Of a stretch of DNA of 64,000 nucleotides, positions 39,879-52,858 are shown in pieces. How positions within the stretch are numbered: position 1 is the stretch's first letter; each line of letters opens with the position of its first letter. The notes beneath the pieces are model-generated. The model saw only the letters and a program-made list of their open reading frames with translations. It was not told the DNA's origin and did no database searches. The DNA is from Heterocephalus glaber (Eukaryota; Chordata; Mammalia; Rodentia; Bathyergidae): the NCBI RefSeq assembly GCF_000247695.1, contig NW_004624801.1:2261660-2325659 (forward strand). Reading direction: 5' to 3'. The position numbers and the translations under genes are program-made.

Positions 39879-42800
39879 AAAATGGCCCTATGATTTATTT
39901 ACCCAGTTCTCCTTTGCAAAAAGATGATTTGGGGAATAGGGGCACAAAGGAGGTGGCTCAGTGCTGATTACTATGATGTTTTCATTTGTATGTGATCCTT
40001 TGGCAGTCTTGAAACAGACCTTAGAGAAAAGAATCTGAATCCCCAAAACTAAACACAAACATCTTGCAAAGTGCTACCCCTATAGATCACATAGAGAATG
40101 ACATGTCCATAGTTGCCCGCACTGGCAAAATGCTCCTGGCTTTAACAGCCTCTTGCTTTGGGGCAAAGCTGTTCCTTATAGAGGTCAGGGGGAATAGGGA
40201 TATTGGGCCTGACATAATCAGCTTGTGAGGAGACAGAATGCCAGAGGGGGTGACTTCCTTGTCTCAATGCCATATGGCAAATTTTGTGTTATTATGAACA
40301 CATCCCAAAGAAATGGGGTGCCCACTCTCAAAGAAAGGGATCCAGAGTAAAAGAGGCTCTACGGGGGACCAGAGGGAAGCCAGAGATATTAACCCAGGAA
40401 ATGAGTCAGGTTTGACTTCTCCACAGAGACAGTGGAAGAAGATTCCCTTATTTTTCTATTGCTTCCAGTTTAACTCATTCTGAGCAAATGCAAAACCATC
40501 GGAGAAGAAATGGGACCTAATCCTGTTTTCCTTGGCCCCAGTTAGATGGGGAGTTTCCAGGTTCAGAGAAATCAGGTTCAGGTCATTTTTTGTGAAACAG
40601 ATGAAATCACTCCTTCCCGCCCACCCCACCTCATGTACCCTCAGCCCAGGCCAGATGGGGAAGTCTCCCTGAGAAGGTAAGTCACCTCTGCCACCTCGGG
40701 CGGCTTGTCTGCCAGGACTGTGGCCCTGACAGTCCTCCTGCCATTACCTCACATTGTCTGCTTCTGCTTATTGGATTCCTGGCATGCATCCCACATGGGG
40801 ATCCTGGCAACCAGGAAAATGGTAGTTACCAAATCGAGGCCACATTAGTAATCGGCCTCCTTTGCAAATTCCTGCAACAAACGTTGATTGAGGGCCTGTG
40901 ATCTGCAGGGGCCTGTGCAAATCCCTACCCCTGCAGACATCAGATTCTGCTCCTTGTTTACGCCACAGCCTCCCAATCACTGAGGCCCACGGTTTATCCG
41001 CCATTCTTACAAAATCTCCCTCTCTTTCTCTCTCTCCCCCTCTTGTCAACATTCACAAAGTCCTTTTGAAAAATTTTTGTGGTATTCACTAATTCTTGCC
41101 CACCTTATTCCTCCTAATCTCTTTGATAAAATTAATACTCACTGTCCCAACTGTGAACACGCCCTTCCAGATCAAAACTGTCCTGTTTGCTAGACTTTTC
41201 TCTCTTTTCCTAAGCAGGAGACCCTGGCCAGGCCTTCTTAGAGCCAGAATGTTCAATTTGGACATCAGCTTGTTAGGTGGCCTAAGGCAGGTTGCTTCTC
41301 CCTGTGACTCAGTTTCCCTCTGCTGTGGGAATGCTTCTCTTTCCTCCTACTTGTAACACAGTGGTTAAGAGAGCAGTTTTTCAACCAGAAAGAGTCAAAG
41401 AGTTAACTGCACCCGCCTCTTTTGGTCTGTGCAGCAGTCCTCTTGCATTAGAATTTTGCAGAGTGACTCCCAGGACAAAGGTTCTCTGCAAAGTCCCAGA
41501 GAGGCTGATACAGGAGACCCTGGAGTCCAGAGAAAGAATTCCTCAGAATCTCGCTCACCCTCTTCTACCAGAACTAGTCAAAGCCCCACATCACCAGATT
41601 AAAAAATAGTTTAGAGGAATTTTTATTCTAAATCCAGAAACATAGAGCTTATCACCCTGGCAACGAGAACACATTGATTGGAAACCTAGCAAAGAGTCCT
41701 CCAGAACAGAAAAACCTTGTACTTAGACCCAAGGTTATTTGTTTATTTGTACTCAAGACTTTTCTTTTTTAACTATTTTGACAAAGGAGAAGTTTTGCTT
41801 TCTTTTTTTTAAAACAAGAAGGAATAAAAACAAACTCATTGGACATCAGTCTTTCGGTCTATTGTGAAAATAGAACCATATGAGCTAGTGTGAGCTGTGT
41901 GCTTAATATTGTCACTTTAAATCTATCCCATCCTTTCTTATCCCCTGATTTCCAAAAGGAATACTTCGGAGGCACCACAGTAGCATTTTTTTATATGGAA
42001 TTCATGGATGAACCATCACCATAGCCAGAAATGGATTTACTAAGAAGCAAATAGAGGCTGATCTTCAACACTCCTTAAGCACAAGCTTAGGGGTCTACAT
42101 TTAATCTCACTGTTTCAAAATTTATGTTCTTTTTCTTAAAGAGCTCCCTCAAAATAAGTTTTTTTAAAAAGTAGTAGAAGCGCCAGCCTGCACAAAAGCT
42201 GGGTCTGCCCATGACCACAGCCGTTGGGCAGCAAAACCATGGCACGGAAGCCTGCAAACAAGATACATATCAATCTGTTCTCAACAGTGGCTGGCACAGA
42301 GTAGGTGCTTAATTAATACCCACCTTGTATCATATCCACATCCGGATGGCATTGCCAGAGATCCGTTATTGGGACTTTCTACAGTAACATTCTACCACGT
42401 AACCTTACACAAGTTTCTTATCATTCTGGGACTCAAATGATTTTCATTCCCCTGGTGATGTCATCTTGTGGGCATAATTAGAGTTAGATTAGGTAAGGCA
42501 AGCAAAATAGTGATATGATCCCTCCACCCAACTACTTATTTACTTCACCTTTCTTATTCATTTCTTCTTATCCTTTCTTCCACCACTTCTCTTGTACATT
42601 TTCATTGAGTAGCCCATGGACTCTTGCAGCCAGAGCATTTGCTGGGCCCATTACCTAGCCCTAAAGGCTAATTCCTTTTCCTTCCCTCGCAGATTAGAAT
42701 TAGTTTGCTCGAGATTTCTGGAGGATAATCCTCTTCAGACAAAATCCAACATAGTCAGACAATCTCAAATTTGCATTCATTTGAAACCACAAGACTAAAT

Positions 42801-44079
42801 TTGAGGTGGTGTGTTTATTATTGGGACACTACTTTTAGACACATTTCTTAAATTTTCAGGATTTTATATTGAACTTAATACAATTCCCATTATTCTATGC
42901 TTCCATATTCCGCTTTAAGAGTACTTCTGCTCTCATTCTTTCTACTTCCTCATTCTTTCCATAAACATTTGTTGGCCTGCTTCAGGATAAAACAACAAGA
43001 AAGAAAGACTTCCCTGGTGGAGCTTACATTTCCTCATTTGCATTTTCTTATCTCATCCCATTTAAACATGCAAATGATGGGACCATCTAGGAGGCCACAC
43101 AGGAATAGGGGAGTTGGTGACCAGTTTGAGAATGGTTTGGTGAGAAATTTCTGACCTCCTTTCTTCCTCTTATGATCTTTGTCTACTTTCCAGTGACATG
43201 AAATTGACTGTGATCCAATTTGCATTTACCTCACTACTCTCTCCTGCCCTTGACCACAACCCTATATGGGTCCACATATCTGGCCTTCCTCATTTTACCG
43301 GAGACTCCAGAAGAAGGGTTCCATACCTGGTACCCCCAAAGGTCTCTTGGATCTCCAGAGAATTGTTTAATGCGGGCTGCATATTTATGGAACCAGAGAT
43401 TAGGGAGGTGCAATGAGAAGTCCTTCAGTTCGCACATGTTGTCATTGCAGAAATGCTTTGGAGAAGCTCTCGGTTGTTGAATACGTCACCATCTCTTCTG
43501 AAATGCTTGCATTGACGGGGAGGTCGCTTCCACTGTCATGGAGTTTTTAATTGTGGGAAAATCTTATCTCTGCATTTTCCACCCAAATGTCCAAAAGCGC
43601 CCACGTCTATACCAGTATGGTGTGAATATCTTTCTATCCAAATGAAAGATAGCCCTTCAATTATTCGTACTATTTTCAAGTTTTTTAGTCTTTTCCCGCA
43701 AGCTAAACATTTCCAATACATTTTACATATGTTTCCCAACTCCCTTCATATCTTGTTATTCTTCTTTCAATATACTTTACGTACTACTATTCTCAAACTA
43801 GCACGCCCAGAATTATTCCTGGGACTCTGAATATGATTTGAATAACATGGAATACAAATATATTTACCATTATTATAATCAGAAATTGTGCTTCTATTTA
43901 TATAAGTTAAAGTTGCACTAGCCCTTGTAGCAGGCCAAATCACCTAGTTAGGTTGAACAATTTCTCAGAGTCTGTAATTGAGAGATGGATTTTTTGAACC
44001 TGATTATGAAGTTTCACATTTACCCCTGTTTTAACTGCAGTATGACAAATATAGGCTCAATGGAAAGAAAAAAAAAAGG
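39879..44079. other. Intergenic DNA just downstream of SOX9
   Basis: Largely free of recognisable repeats. A LEF/TCF-type CTTTGAT lies at 41119-41125 beside AATTAATA. A MIR/L2-like scrap may lie at 42280-42325. No gene is supported; all frames are under 110 codons. Confidence 0.5.
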
Positions 44080-44290
44080 AAAGCAATTTACATCATTGGG
44101 CCCTTACTCTGCCAAGTAGTATGACAGATGTTTTATATACATGATCTCATTTAATCCATTTAGTAACTCTTAAAGAAAGGTGTTATTGCAGTTTTATGAA
44201 GACAAACTGAGGTTCAGAGATATAAAACAATTTCCCTAAGGTTACATAACTAGTAAACAGCATAAGCAACTAACGAAGACTTACCCTCCA
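44080..44290 (-). repeat. MIR SINE, antisense
   Basis: CAGTTTTATGAAGACAAACTGAGGTTCAG followed by CCCTAAGGTTACATAACTAG is the reversed MIR core (shown in parts). Confidence 0.8.
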
Positions 44291-44404
44291 GTTTTCAAGA
44301 GATACTTTGAAATAGAGTTCATAATGGGGAAAGGAGAATAAGTGGAGAAATAAAATGTTTATGTTGTGAAGTATGGTACAAGAAATCTTATTTGACCAAA
44401 ATGT

Positions 44405-44990
44405 GACCATATGATGCTGCCTATTCAAAACCTTCCAACCTTTCACTTAGAATAAAATCCAGAATTCTTTACTATATAATTCAACTGCCCTACACCAAGA
44501 CTTAGCAAACCATAGCCCATAGAATAAATCTGGCCCCCTAGTGTCATTACAAATAAAGTTTTATTGGCGCAATGTTGCAGCCATATTGTCTCTGCACACT
44601 CCTGCTATGATGCCAGAGTTGACTATATGGAATACACATAGCAGCCTCCAAAGCCTAAAATGTTTTCTAGCTGGCTGTCTACAAAAATAGTTTTCTGACT
44701 CCTAGCCCTATACAATCTGGCCTTTGCCTATTTCTATAACCTCAACTTCTCTCCTTAATTCATGCCTCCACCCTGTACCTTTATCCTCATTCTCAAATCT
44801 CAAGATCTTTGCTAATTCTGGGCCTTTGCACGTACTACTTTCTTGACCTAGATGTTTTTTATTTCTTCATCAGAATCTTCCCTGTCACTTCCTCTCCATA
44901 TTTCAGATCTCATCTCAAATGTCACTTGTTCCAAGGGACCTTACCTGAGCATGGAAGATGGAGTGGTCCACACTGCCATCACCCTGGTCA
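44405..44990 (+). repeat. L2 LINE 3' region, split by a hAT insertion
   Basis: L2-like sequence runs to about 44495 and resumes at 44706 with CAATCTGGCCTTTGCC, continuing through GGGCCTTTGCACGTACTAC and CTCAAATGTCACTTG. The break is filled by the element at 44496-44705. Confidence 0.75.
44496..44705. mobile_element. MER20-like hAT-Charlie relic inside L2
   Basis: AAACCATAGCCCATAGAATA, AAATAAAGTTTTATTGG and AAAGCCTAAAATGTTTTC are its hallmarks. The 8-base flanks CCCTACAC (44488-44495) and CCCTATAC (44706-44713) match 7 of 8, the duplication length of hAT elements. Subfamily name is from memory. Confidence 0.75.
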
Positions 44991-47260
44991 CTGTCTGTTG
45001 TAATAAGGGTTTGCAAGGGAATAGATTTAATACAGGACACACAATTTATAGGATTATTTTATAATAGTCACCCAGAAAGTCAAATGCAGAGGAGTGCAAA
45101 AGATCTATCTAGGCTCTAGAGACCTAAAGAATCCAGCTAAGGGCCTGGATCCCACAGCAATGTCCGCACAAGTCCAGCCAGAGACCTACAGCAATGTCTC
45201 ACGCAAGTCTGTATTGAGGATGAGCAAAGGCCAGCAGTGGAAGCTAGAAAGTCTACACTTGCGGGGTGAAGGGTCTGTGCCACCAGGCTGAGGAATCTGC
45301 ACTGGAGCCAGGAAGCGATGCTCAAGCTGAGGACCAGAGCTCCCCTGAAGAAAACAGCAGTCATTCCCAGCAACATCAAGGACCTGAGCTCCTCCAACAA
45401 TGAGTCGAGTGAGTTTGTATCAGGAAGGCCACAAGCTTTTCCAAGAAAATCAACAGCACAGGATCTTTCCCCTCCAGTTCTCCTTTTGTGCCATTGGCAA
45501 CAATCCTCAGGTGAGTCTTCCACTCCCAAATCCACCTCTGATTCGGTTCAGCTGAGCAAGCATTCCAAGTTGACCATTAGTTAATGCATTTGGGACACCA
45601 TCACTTCCTGATAGGATCTTTGATGTGTGCTTTTCTCTTTCAACTAAGGCTTTGGACATTTTCACCTCCTTGAAGACACTTCCAGTACAGAGAGACAATG
45701 GAGATGTGAAACAGGATCATGCTTGGAGGCAATGTGTCTAGAATAGGAGATGGGTAAGTAAAGAGCAGAGAACTAACTGAGAGACAAAGCAAAGGAAGAA
45801 TCAAAATGAACTTTAGAAGCATTTTCACCACATTATGGCAGGACCAGTTGTGTATTATTAAAAAGAGGTCATTGTTCCCCCTGAACTAATTCAGACTCTT
45901 GAATTTGCTATCAAATCTTGGCACAAGGAGACCACTTAAAAAAAAAAAATCTTTAGTCCATTGCAAAAGAGATAAAAGCCCGAAGCAAGACCAAAGTAGT
46001 AGAATAAAAACTGAGAGAAAAGGACAACTTTGAGAGGAGTAAGAGTTTGGAAGTGGCAGGAGTCGAGCAATGGCAGGATGAAGATGGAGAAGGTGGCACG
46101 AAGGACAAGTCTGTGCTCTGTCCTTGACGACAAGGTGAGAAGTGGGGCCTTTAACAAGTTATGGAACCCAGGAAGTTAGTGGGAGATGCTTAGAAGGCAG
46201 TGTACATATAACCTATATGGGTTGTTAACTTTTTTCCCTTCATCATTTCTTTAGAACCCACTCTGGAGCTGGAATCTTCCCTTGGCCCTGAATGTTCCCT
46301 GGAATAGTAACTCTGGGCTAGGGACACAGGGAACCTGTCTCTTCCCATCATTCTCAGAAAATAAAATGTCTTTTGCTTCTGTAGTTATTTCAGTAATGGA
46401 AACATCCCTCACAAATGTCTAAACAGGCTTCATATTGACTTTTCCCTCCTTTTCAACTCATGTTTGCTTCGGGATGAAAACATACCATGCAGAAGGATGG
46501 TGACCCAGCCTTTCTCAGCTCATCCTATTTGTCTCCTCCCCCGACAGCTAGCTGCTGTTTCCTATCTGCCCAGCAGAGTCAAGGGCAATGGGCCAAGCAA
46601 GGGAGGAGAAGGGCAGGGACATGTGTCTGGATGAAGTGAACTTTTGGGTCCAAGTAGATAGTCAAAGCTGGTATTCTTGGTGTGCAAGACCTCTGATCAG
46701 ACATGATTCTGTTTCCTCTGGGTACACACCTGCACTCTTCATTTGTGCAGCTGTCTTGACTCGGGCAGACACATCACTGTTCAGACAGGTGGTTTCCAGC
46801 TTCATCTTCATTGTGGAGCAGGCTCCGAACACCTCCAGCCTCTTCCTGCTGAGGTCCCCTTGTCCCTGCAGCCCATTCTGCTAAATAGGACTCAAAGCAA
46901 TGCCATGCTTGCTGTCTGTCCCAGGGGACCCAGGTTTGGTCAATAGAAACACAACCTTTCCCACGAGAAAGTGCCACCTCTCATATCATCCTGGGTACTT
47001 GGACTCCAATCAGGCACCAGCTCTCTGTGCATCCCCATTGGAAGAGCTCATTTCCAAGCTTTGCAAACCACCACTCTTAAAGCCTCATTTGCTCCCTTCA
47101 GAGTTAGCAGGTAACACGTCCTTGCCCTCATAGTGAAGAGGAATACCCATTGCATGAGCACAACTCTCCAAAGAGCATCCTGTATGAATTTCTTTTCCCC
47201 TCGTAGATACCCTCCTCCCTTATTTTATTGGGGAGGGGGAAAAAAAACAACAACAACAAA
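44991..47260. other. Intergenic DNA, no gene seen
   Basis: It includes an A-rich/CAA-rich tract at 47237-47267. Several frames of about 90-130 codons at 45.1-45.6 and 46.6-47.0 kb have no recognisable domain. Confidence 0.5.
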
Positions 47261-47264
47261 AACA

Positions 47265-47950
47265 AAAGGCAAACCTGACATCCAGTGAAATGCATCAATC
47301 TTAAGTGTAAAACTTCATGATTTTAGACGCATACATACATTTGAGCAGCCACATCCCCAAGCAGATTAGAAAGCATACTCATCACCTCAGAAAGTCTGCT
47401 CATGCCCTCTTTCAATCCCCATCTCCCATAGACAGTCTGTGGTCTGAAGCCTTTTACCACAGATTTGAGCCCATTCTTGAACTTCATATTACTTGACTTG
47501 TACAATAGGTGCCCATTTATATCTGCATACTTTCACTCAATATATTTTTTTAAATTCATTTATGCCATTGATGTATCGTTAGCTCATTGCTTTCCTGAGT
47601 AGTATTCTGTTGAATGACCAGGTAAGAATGTGCATATCTATTTTCCTACAGTTAGACATTTGCATTGCTTCCAGTTTGGGACTATTGTGAATAAAACCAG
47701 TATAAAAACCTCTCTTGAATAAATATATTGCTGAGTCACAGGACAGATCAATGGCCAACCTTACAAGAAACTGCCGAACTATTTTCCAAAGCATCTAAGT
47801 CATTTTACATACATTCCCACAAGCAATAAAGGAGAGTTCCAGTTTTTCTGGACCAATACTAACATTTGTTGTCAGATTTTTAAATTTTTGATCTCTGGTT
47901 CTGTGGATATGAAATAGTATCTCCTGCTTTATCTTTGCATTTACAACACC
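47265..47950 (-). repeat. L1M-type LINE-1 3' fragment, antisense
   Basis: The order TTTGAGCAGCCACATCCCC, ATTGCTTCCAGTTTGGGAC, TTGCTGAGTCACAGGACAGA and ACTATTTTCCAAAGCATC follows the reverse of an ancient mammalian L1 3' region. It is diverged and carries no frame. Confidence 0.7.
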
Positions 47951-49480
47951 TCCTCTCCCCGGTACTCTAGGTAGTTCCCTTGCACATTGTTTTGCACTGC
48001 AGAATTCAGGGGACATCAGATCTGATGACTTCCCTACACTCTTATGGAACCCAGATGTTTATTTCCTTTCTTTGGAGAGAAAGAGTTCAGATATTCATTT
48101 TTCTTATGACTTTTCGTTTTTGCAGCTGCCTCGGCACTGTATGAATCTAGCTAGACCGGTGTAGGGACGTGCCAAGCTCTGTGAGGGAGCAGATTGTGCT
48201 GGCCCTCTGGGTCCAGCTGGAGACAAATTGAGCTGGGAATACAGGAGTGTCTAATGTGTCTCTCAGGCCCAATTGCAGGCAGCTTGGGAGGTGGAGGAAG
48301 TCAAGGGATAAGGAAGGGAAATTTTAAACTCAAGTAAACATCTGAGCTTCTCAGTGATGCTTGTATAAATTGATCTAAGTCCCCAGACCTATGGGAAGCT
48401 GACTCACAGCTATGCAGATAAAGGATCTGGTAGAAAGAAGACATTCGTGTGACTTCTGCATTTTAAAATTTAAAGGTCCTAGAAATCTAAGTAAAAATTG
48501 CTCTTATCCTGAGTATCCTTCGTCTCTGTAAGTTTAGACAAGAAGAAACATCTTCTCTTGTAAGGTTCCCCAGAGCAGAGAGAGGAAGGTGCCTGGCATC
48601 CATCTCCTCTCATTCTCGGGCTCCTGGATTTCAGAATGATCACACATGACTCCTCCCCTCCCCACAGGACAGCCCCCCACCCCAGCCAATTTTGAAAGTC
48701 CCTGAAATTTCTGAAACCTTCACTGAACATGAGCACACATCTGACCTCTGAGTGGATTTCATCACCCAACTGGCCCCTGTCTGAACCATTGCCTCCATGG
48801 AGAATTCCTGAAATCCATTCTATTTTCCACCTGCAGCTGTTTTCTGGGATTCAAAAAACCGATATGGCCTTTCTAAGTCTCCCATTGCCCCTGCCCCTGA
48901 TCCTCTATTCCCACCAACACTCTTTTGCCTTCAGCTTTTGTGTTATCTGATCATTTCAATCCAACGACAGCTGGAGTGGTTGACTCTCAGAATCAAGCCT
49001 GAACCTCATGCTGGACTGCAAAACTAAGATGGCAGGAAATCAACTTGAACAACAGGATATCAGAAATCAGCCAAGAGCAGTAACCAATCAATGGATATGG
49101 AGCCAAATGAAACTCAGCTGTCCAGCAGAGGCCAGACCCCATATCTCTCCATCAAAATGGTCCTCACTGCCAACTAGTGCCCAAAGAGCTGTGTGGGTCA
49201 GGTTCATTTGGCCACATCTCTCAAGAATTCACAATCACCATGACAGTAAATGTTTCTTATTCATTTACCACCTGACCAGCTCAATGCTAGAAGCTCATGG
49301 TAGAAAGGTAAACAAGACAGAGAGACTCTGTGCCTCGTAGGAAGAACCTATCATCAAACAAGTAATGCTAATAAACTATGGAGGTTTGTATGTCTGGATT
49401 AAATATAGTCAAGAGAGTAAATCAAAGAAAGAGCTTACAATCAGGAAGCCCCCTGGAATTCATTATCTAAACATGTATTG
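47951..49480. other. Intergenic DNA, nothing assignable
   Basis: No gene, clear repeat or motif cluster is apparent. Confidence 0.4.
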
Positions 49481-49484
49481 CTTT

Positions 49485-49680
49485 TAAATACCAAACAAAA
49501 AATAAAGGTTTGTTTAATGAACAAATAGATGGCCTAAAAAAATCAACATCTTAATTTATAGATCTATCTGCCATTTGATTAGCATTTGGATTACTCCACA
49601 TAATTAGGATACATTTTATCACCGTCTTATTGATTTAATTGATGAGAATTATCATTCATTACTGATGGTGGGAAGTAGGT
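49485..49680. promoter_or_regulatory. AT-rich candidate conserved element with clustered homeodomain cores
   Basis: At least eight TAAT/ATTA cores fall in under 200 bases, including TAATTAGG (about 49601) and TTGATTTAATTGATGAG (about 49630). No repeat explains it. It lies about 14.9 kb downstream of the SOX9 start. Confidence 0.3.
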
Positions 49681-49937
49681 AAGGAATAGCCAACTCCTCA
49701 CTTCCCCGAAACTGTCTATGCCTCTAGGATACACTCTTGCGACAAGTTGCTGTGCTTTCCCCACTGGTTTCTCAGGGTCATCCAGCCCAAAAGTCCCTCT
49801 GGAGAAAGACCAATTGCTCTTGAATGGGAGCCAGTGATTATGACTAAATATCTTTTCTGCTTGTTCAGTGTGTCATACCTGTCAGTTGTCAACAAACGGT
49901 GCATGAACCTGCTGTTGGCTCTATGCGCCAAGAGCTC

Positions 49938-49962
49938 AACAACAACAACAACAACAACAAAA
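49938..49962. repeat. (AAC)n trinucleotide repeat
   Basis: Eight AAC units end in AAAA. Confidence 0.95.
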
Positions 49963-51237
49963 GTTTAAACAGAGTTGGGGGGATTTACGTGAGGCAGAAG
50001 AAAGAACAGCCCCCACTGCACAGGCAACACCAGCAGCATTTTGGGGTCCATCTGTCAACCTTCTTCTCTGGTATATTAAAAGATCACTTAGCTCCATGTG
50101 GAGGCGGATGTGCAGAGGGAGGAGACAAGGAAGGAGACACACGATGTGCTGAGTGGGTAGCGTTTGCACACAGGATGCTGCTTTTGGTGAAACCTACCCA
50201 GCCCAGGAGCAGAATCTTGACAGCCTGCAACCCCCTCAGGCTCAGGCCCACCCCGCAAGCTGCTGTGGCCCTGACACAGCTGTTTCCGCTTTTTATTACA
50301 ATTTTCTCCGCCTTTCATTCTCTTGGCCAAGGAGAAGCTCAGGGGGCCCATCTGTTCTTCCCTTGCCCTTTTCCCTGTTCCCAGAAGCAAAGCACACACA
50401 TGTGCACATGCGCGCACACACACACACCACACCACACCAGACCACCACTAACTGCTGTGGGGACAATGAAGAAGAGCAACTAGAAGCGAGCATCACCTCA
50501 CTCCCCAGTCAGCACCTCAGGGAGCAGACAGGAGAAACGGCCTTGTGGGAGGGGGTGGTGTCCTTAGATAGCCTCAAAGGGAGAGCGTGGGGTACAGGAG
50601 CAAACTTTTACATTTTGTTCTCCTTTTTGCTTAAACTTTCCCTTACTTACAAACAAACAAAAAACAGAACTCATATCTTAAGCCCACAGTGTAAGTTATT
50701 TCAAACCCCCAAGAAATTCTAAAAAGAGAAATTGATTGAAAGAGCAAATTTCTCCTCAAAATCAAGCAAAATAGTGTTGTTCCGATAAAGAAAAATACTA
50801 CCAAAACCAGTCTAGTTCCTAAAGCCCCAAGGACATATGTAGGTCTTTGAGGACATTGTCATGTGAAGCTACCCAAACCGGACTTCTTGCTGTCTTTCCT
50901 TCCTTGGGTGGCAGGAGTCAGTCCTCTTGTCCTGCCCATTGTTTCTTTGCAGTTCATCTCTTCAGAGCCACCCACCTAGGAAGGGCTGGAACAGCCCATG
51001 CCAAATTAGTGCCATGGCCTCCTTGCTTCTGCTGGCATCAAAATTTTCCAGAGCACTAATTCTCCTCTGCTTCTGGATCGTTCAAGAACCTTTAGCATTA
51101 CACTGGATGACCACTCTGACGTGATCAAAGCTTTAGGTTCTTTTTTAACCACCCCTCTCTTCAATGGATCCATCTCCAATTATCTGGATAATTGTCCCAC
51201 ATCCCTGTCACGTTGCTGGATTACGCACCTTGAAAAG
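49963..51237. other. Intergenic DNA with a CA/CG tract
   Basis: Frames of about 190 codons cross 49.9-50.7 kb, but they run through the AAC and CA repeats and lack domains. A CA-rich tract lies at 50391-50446. Confidence 0.5.
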
Positions 51238-51412
51238 CAGGGTTTCTCAGCCTCCGCAGAGGGCATTTATTTTCAGGGTCCTGTCCTGTGTATTATAGGG
51301 TGTTCAGCAATATCCTGGGCTTGCAACAACCCTCTGCAATTGTACAAACTCATATCCTCTCTAGGTACTACCAGACATCCCTGGGAGTGGAGGTAGAAAG
51401 TTGAGAATTATT
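51238..51412. mobile_element. MER5A hAT-Charlie relic
   Basis: CAGGGTTTCTCAGCCTCC at the left, TCCTGTCCTGTGTATTATAG inside and TTGAGAATTATTGC at the right match MER5A layout and its length of about 180 bases. Confidence 0.8.
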
Positions 51413-52689
51413 GCTATGGGTCTCTGTTCATACGATTCTTGGTCTGGGAAATATTTTCACTACCTCTTCTTATTTAGGATGTTGAAGATTTGAGCCAACT
51501 CCCCCAAAGAACGCAAGTGAGTCACTCTTGAGCTAGGTTTTTTCTTCTGCTACTTAGATAACTAATGCCCACATGTTTACTTGCATTTTACTTTGTCATT
51601 ACTTTCCAATTATTTTATATGGGCTTAGCTCCTTTATAATAACAGCTCTTAATTTTCTAGATCTAGACCATTGGAGTTGTGTTTTCCTCCCTTTGTTTTT
51701 AAGCCACCTCCAGATGGGTGGAGGACTCGGAGCAGTGCTGGAAGGGGAGGGCATGCATACAAAGCACTGAAATGGCACCACTCACCCCACACCTCATAGT
51801 CCTGGGCATTAGGATGCCATCAAGGTTTATCCAAGATTGAAGTGGGACTGAGGGAGTAATTGAAGGCGGGGAAGGAAGATAGAGGCCATTCCTCGAACTT
51901 TCCCAGTGACGTCAAAGGTCATTTAGAAGGCACATGAGGTAATGCCTGGTGCCTTGTACAGGGCCAAGATATGGGCTCCCCTTTCCATGCATTCTTCCCC
52001 ACCATGGTGTCATCACGGTTAGCCAGGTCACCTCATGCTCTCCCTCGAAATCACCTCATGTGCTGCTAGCAAATCAAATCCCCAAGAGCAGCCCTAATTG
52101 TTCACTGCTCTTTCTCCACCCTCTCAGCCCAATACTGTCATTAGCCATAGCTTATTTACATAAAAAAATCCAGAAATTCCTGTACTTTCCCTTCCTCCCA
52201 TCTCATCTTTCACTGCCCAAGGTGCCTGTAAACTTCGAGATCTGGCCCCCTTTCTTACTTATCTCTAGATGTTCTTATGCTATGTTCTCCCTTAAGATGC
52301 TCCATCCCCTCTGCCTTCTGTACAATTCTGCCCATGCCAGGGTGTAAGCCTTCCCTGAGCCTTGGTCCCTTTCATGCTGTCATGTCAAGAACAAAAGAAT
52401 CTCTCCTCCCCAACTGCCAAAGCCTGTTGAATCGAGCACATCTACAACACTGTGGACTAAAAGACAAAATGCGCATCTTAGAATCAGTGAAATCATGTAT
52501 TCACCCCATACTATAGCCCCTGTGTGTGCATTGTTCTGCTTTTCTGAATTGCAATCTTCTTAAAGGCATGATCTAAATGGTGCATATTGCTAGGAGTGTA
52601 TTTATAAGCACACATACAAGTAGATATTCATTCATTTATGAAAAATGACAGTAAGAGTAAATAAGCCTTCCTGCCCTTAAGGCTCCTTG
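51413..52689. other. Intergenic DNA, possible L2 remnants
   Basis: Pyrimidine-rich DNA at 52.1-52.5 kb recalls L2 but is too diverged to be sure. No gene is supported. Confidence 0.4.
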
Positions 52690-52858
52690 TACTGCACTCT
52701 GGGTGCCCAAGTCAAGGTGATGCAAGTTCAAGCCCAACCTAGACAGCTTGGCAACTTATCAAGAGCCCTGTCACAGAAAGTGTTGGGGATGTAGCTCAGT
52801 GCGAAGGTCCTGGATTCAGAGAGAGAGAGAGAGAGAGAGAGAAGGAGAGAGATAGGGC
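52690..52858 (+). mobile_element. B1-dID composite SINE with GA-repeat tail
   Basis: A truncated B1 half leads into GGGGATGTAGCTCAGTGCGA, the deleted ID half, then directly into about 14 GA units where the A tail would be. Confidence 0.85.

Noticed and set aside
49899..50722. Frames of about 190 codons around the AAC and CA repeats
   Set aside because: They are extended by simple repeats and share no family features.
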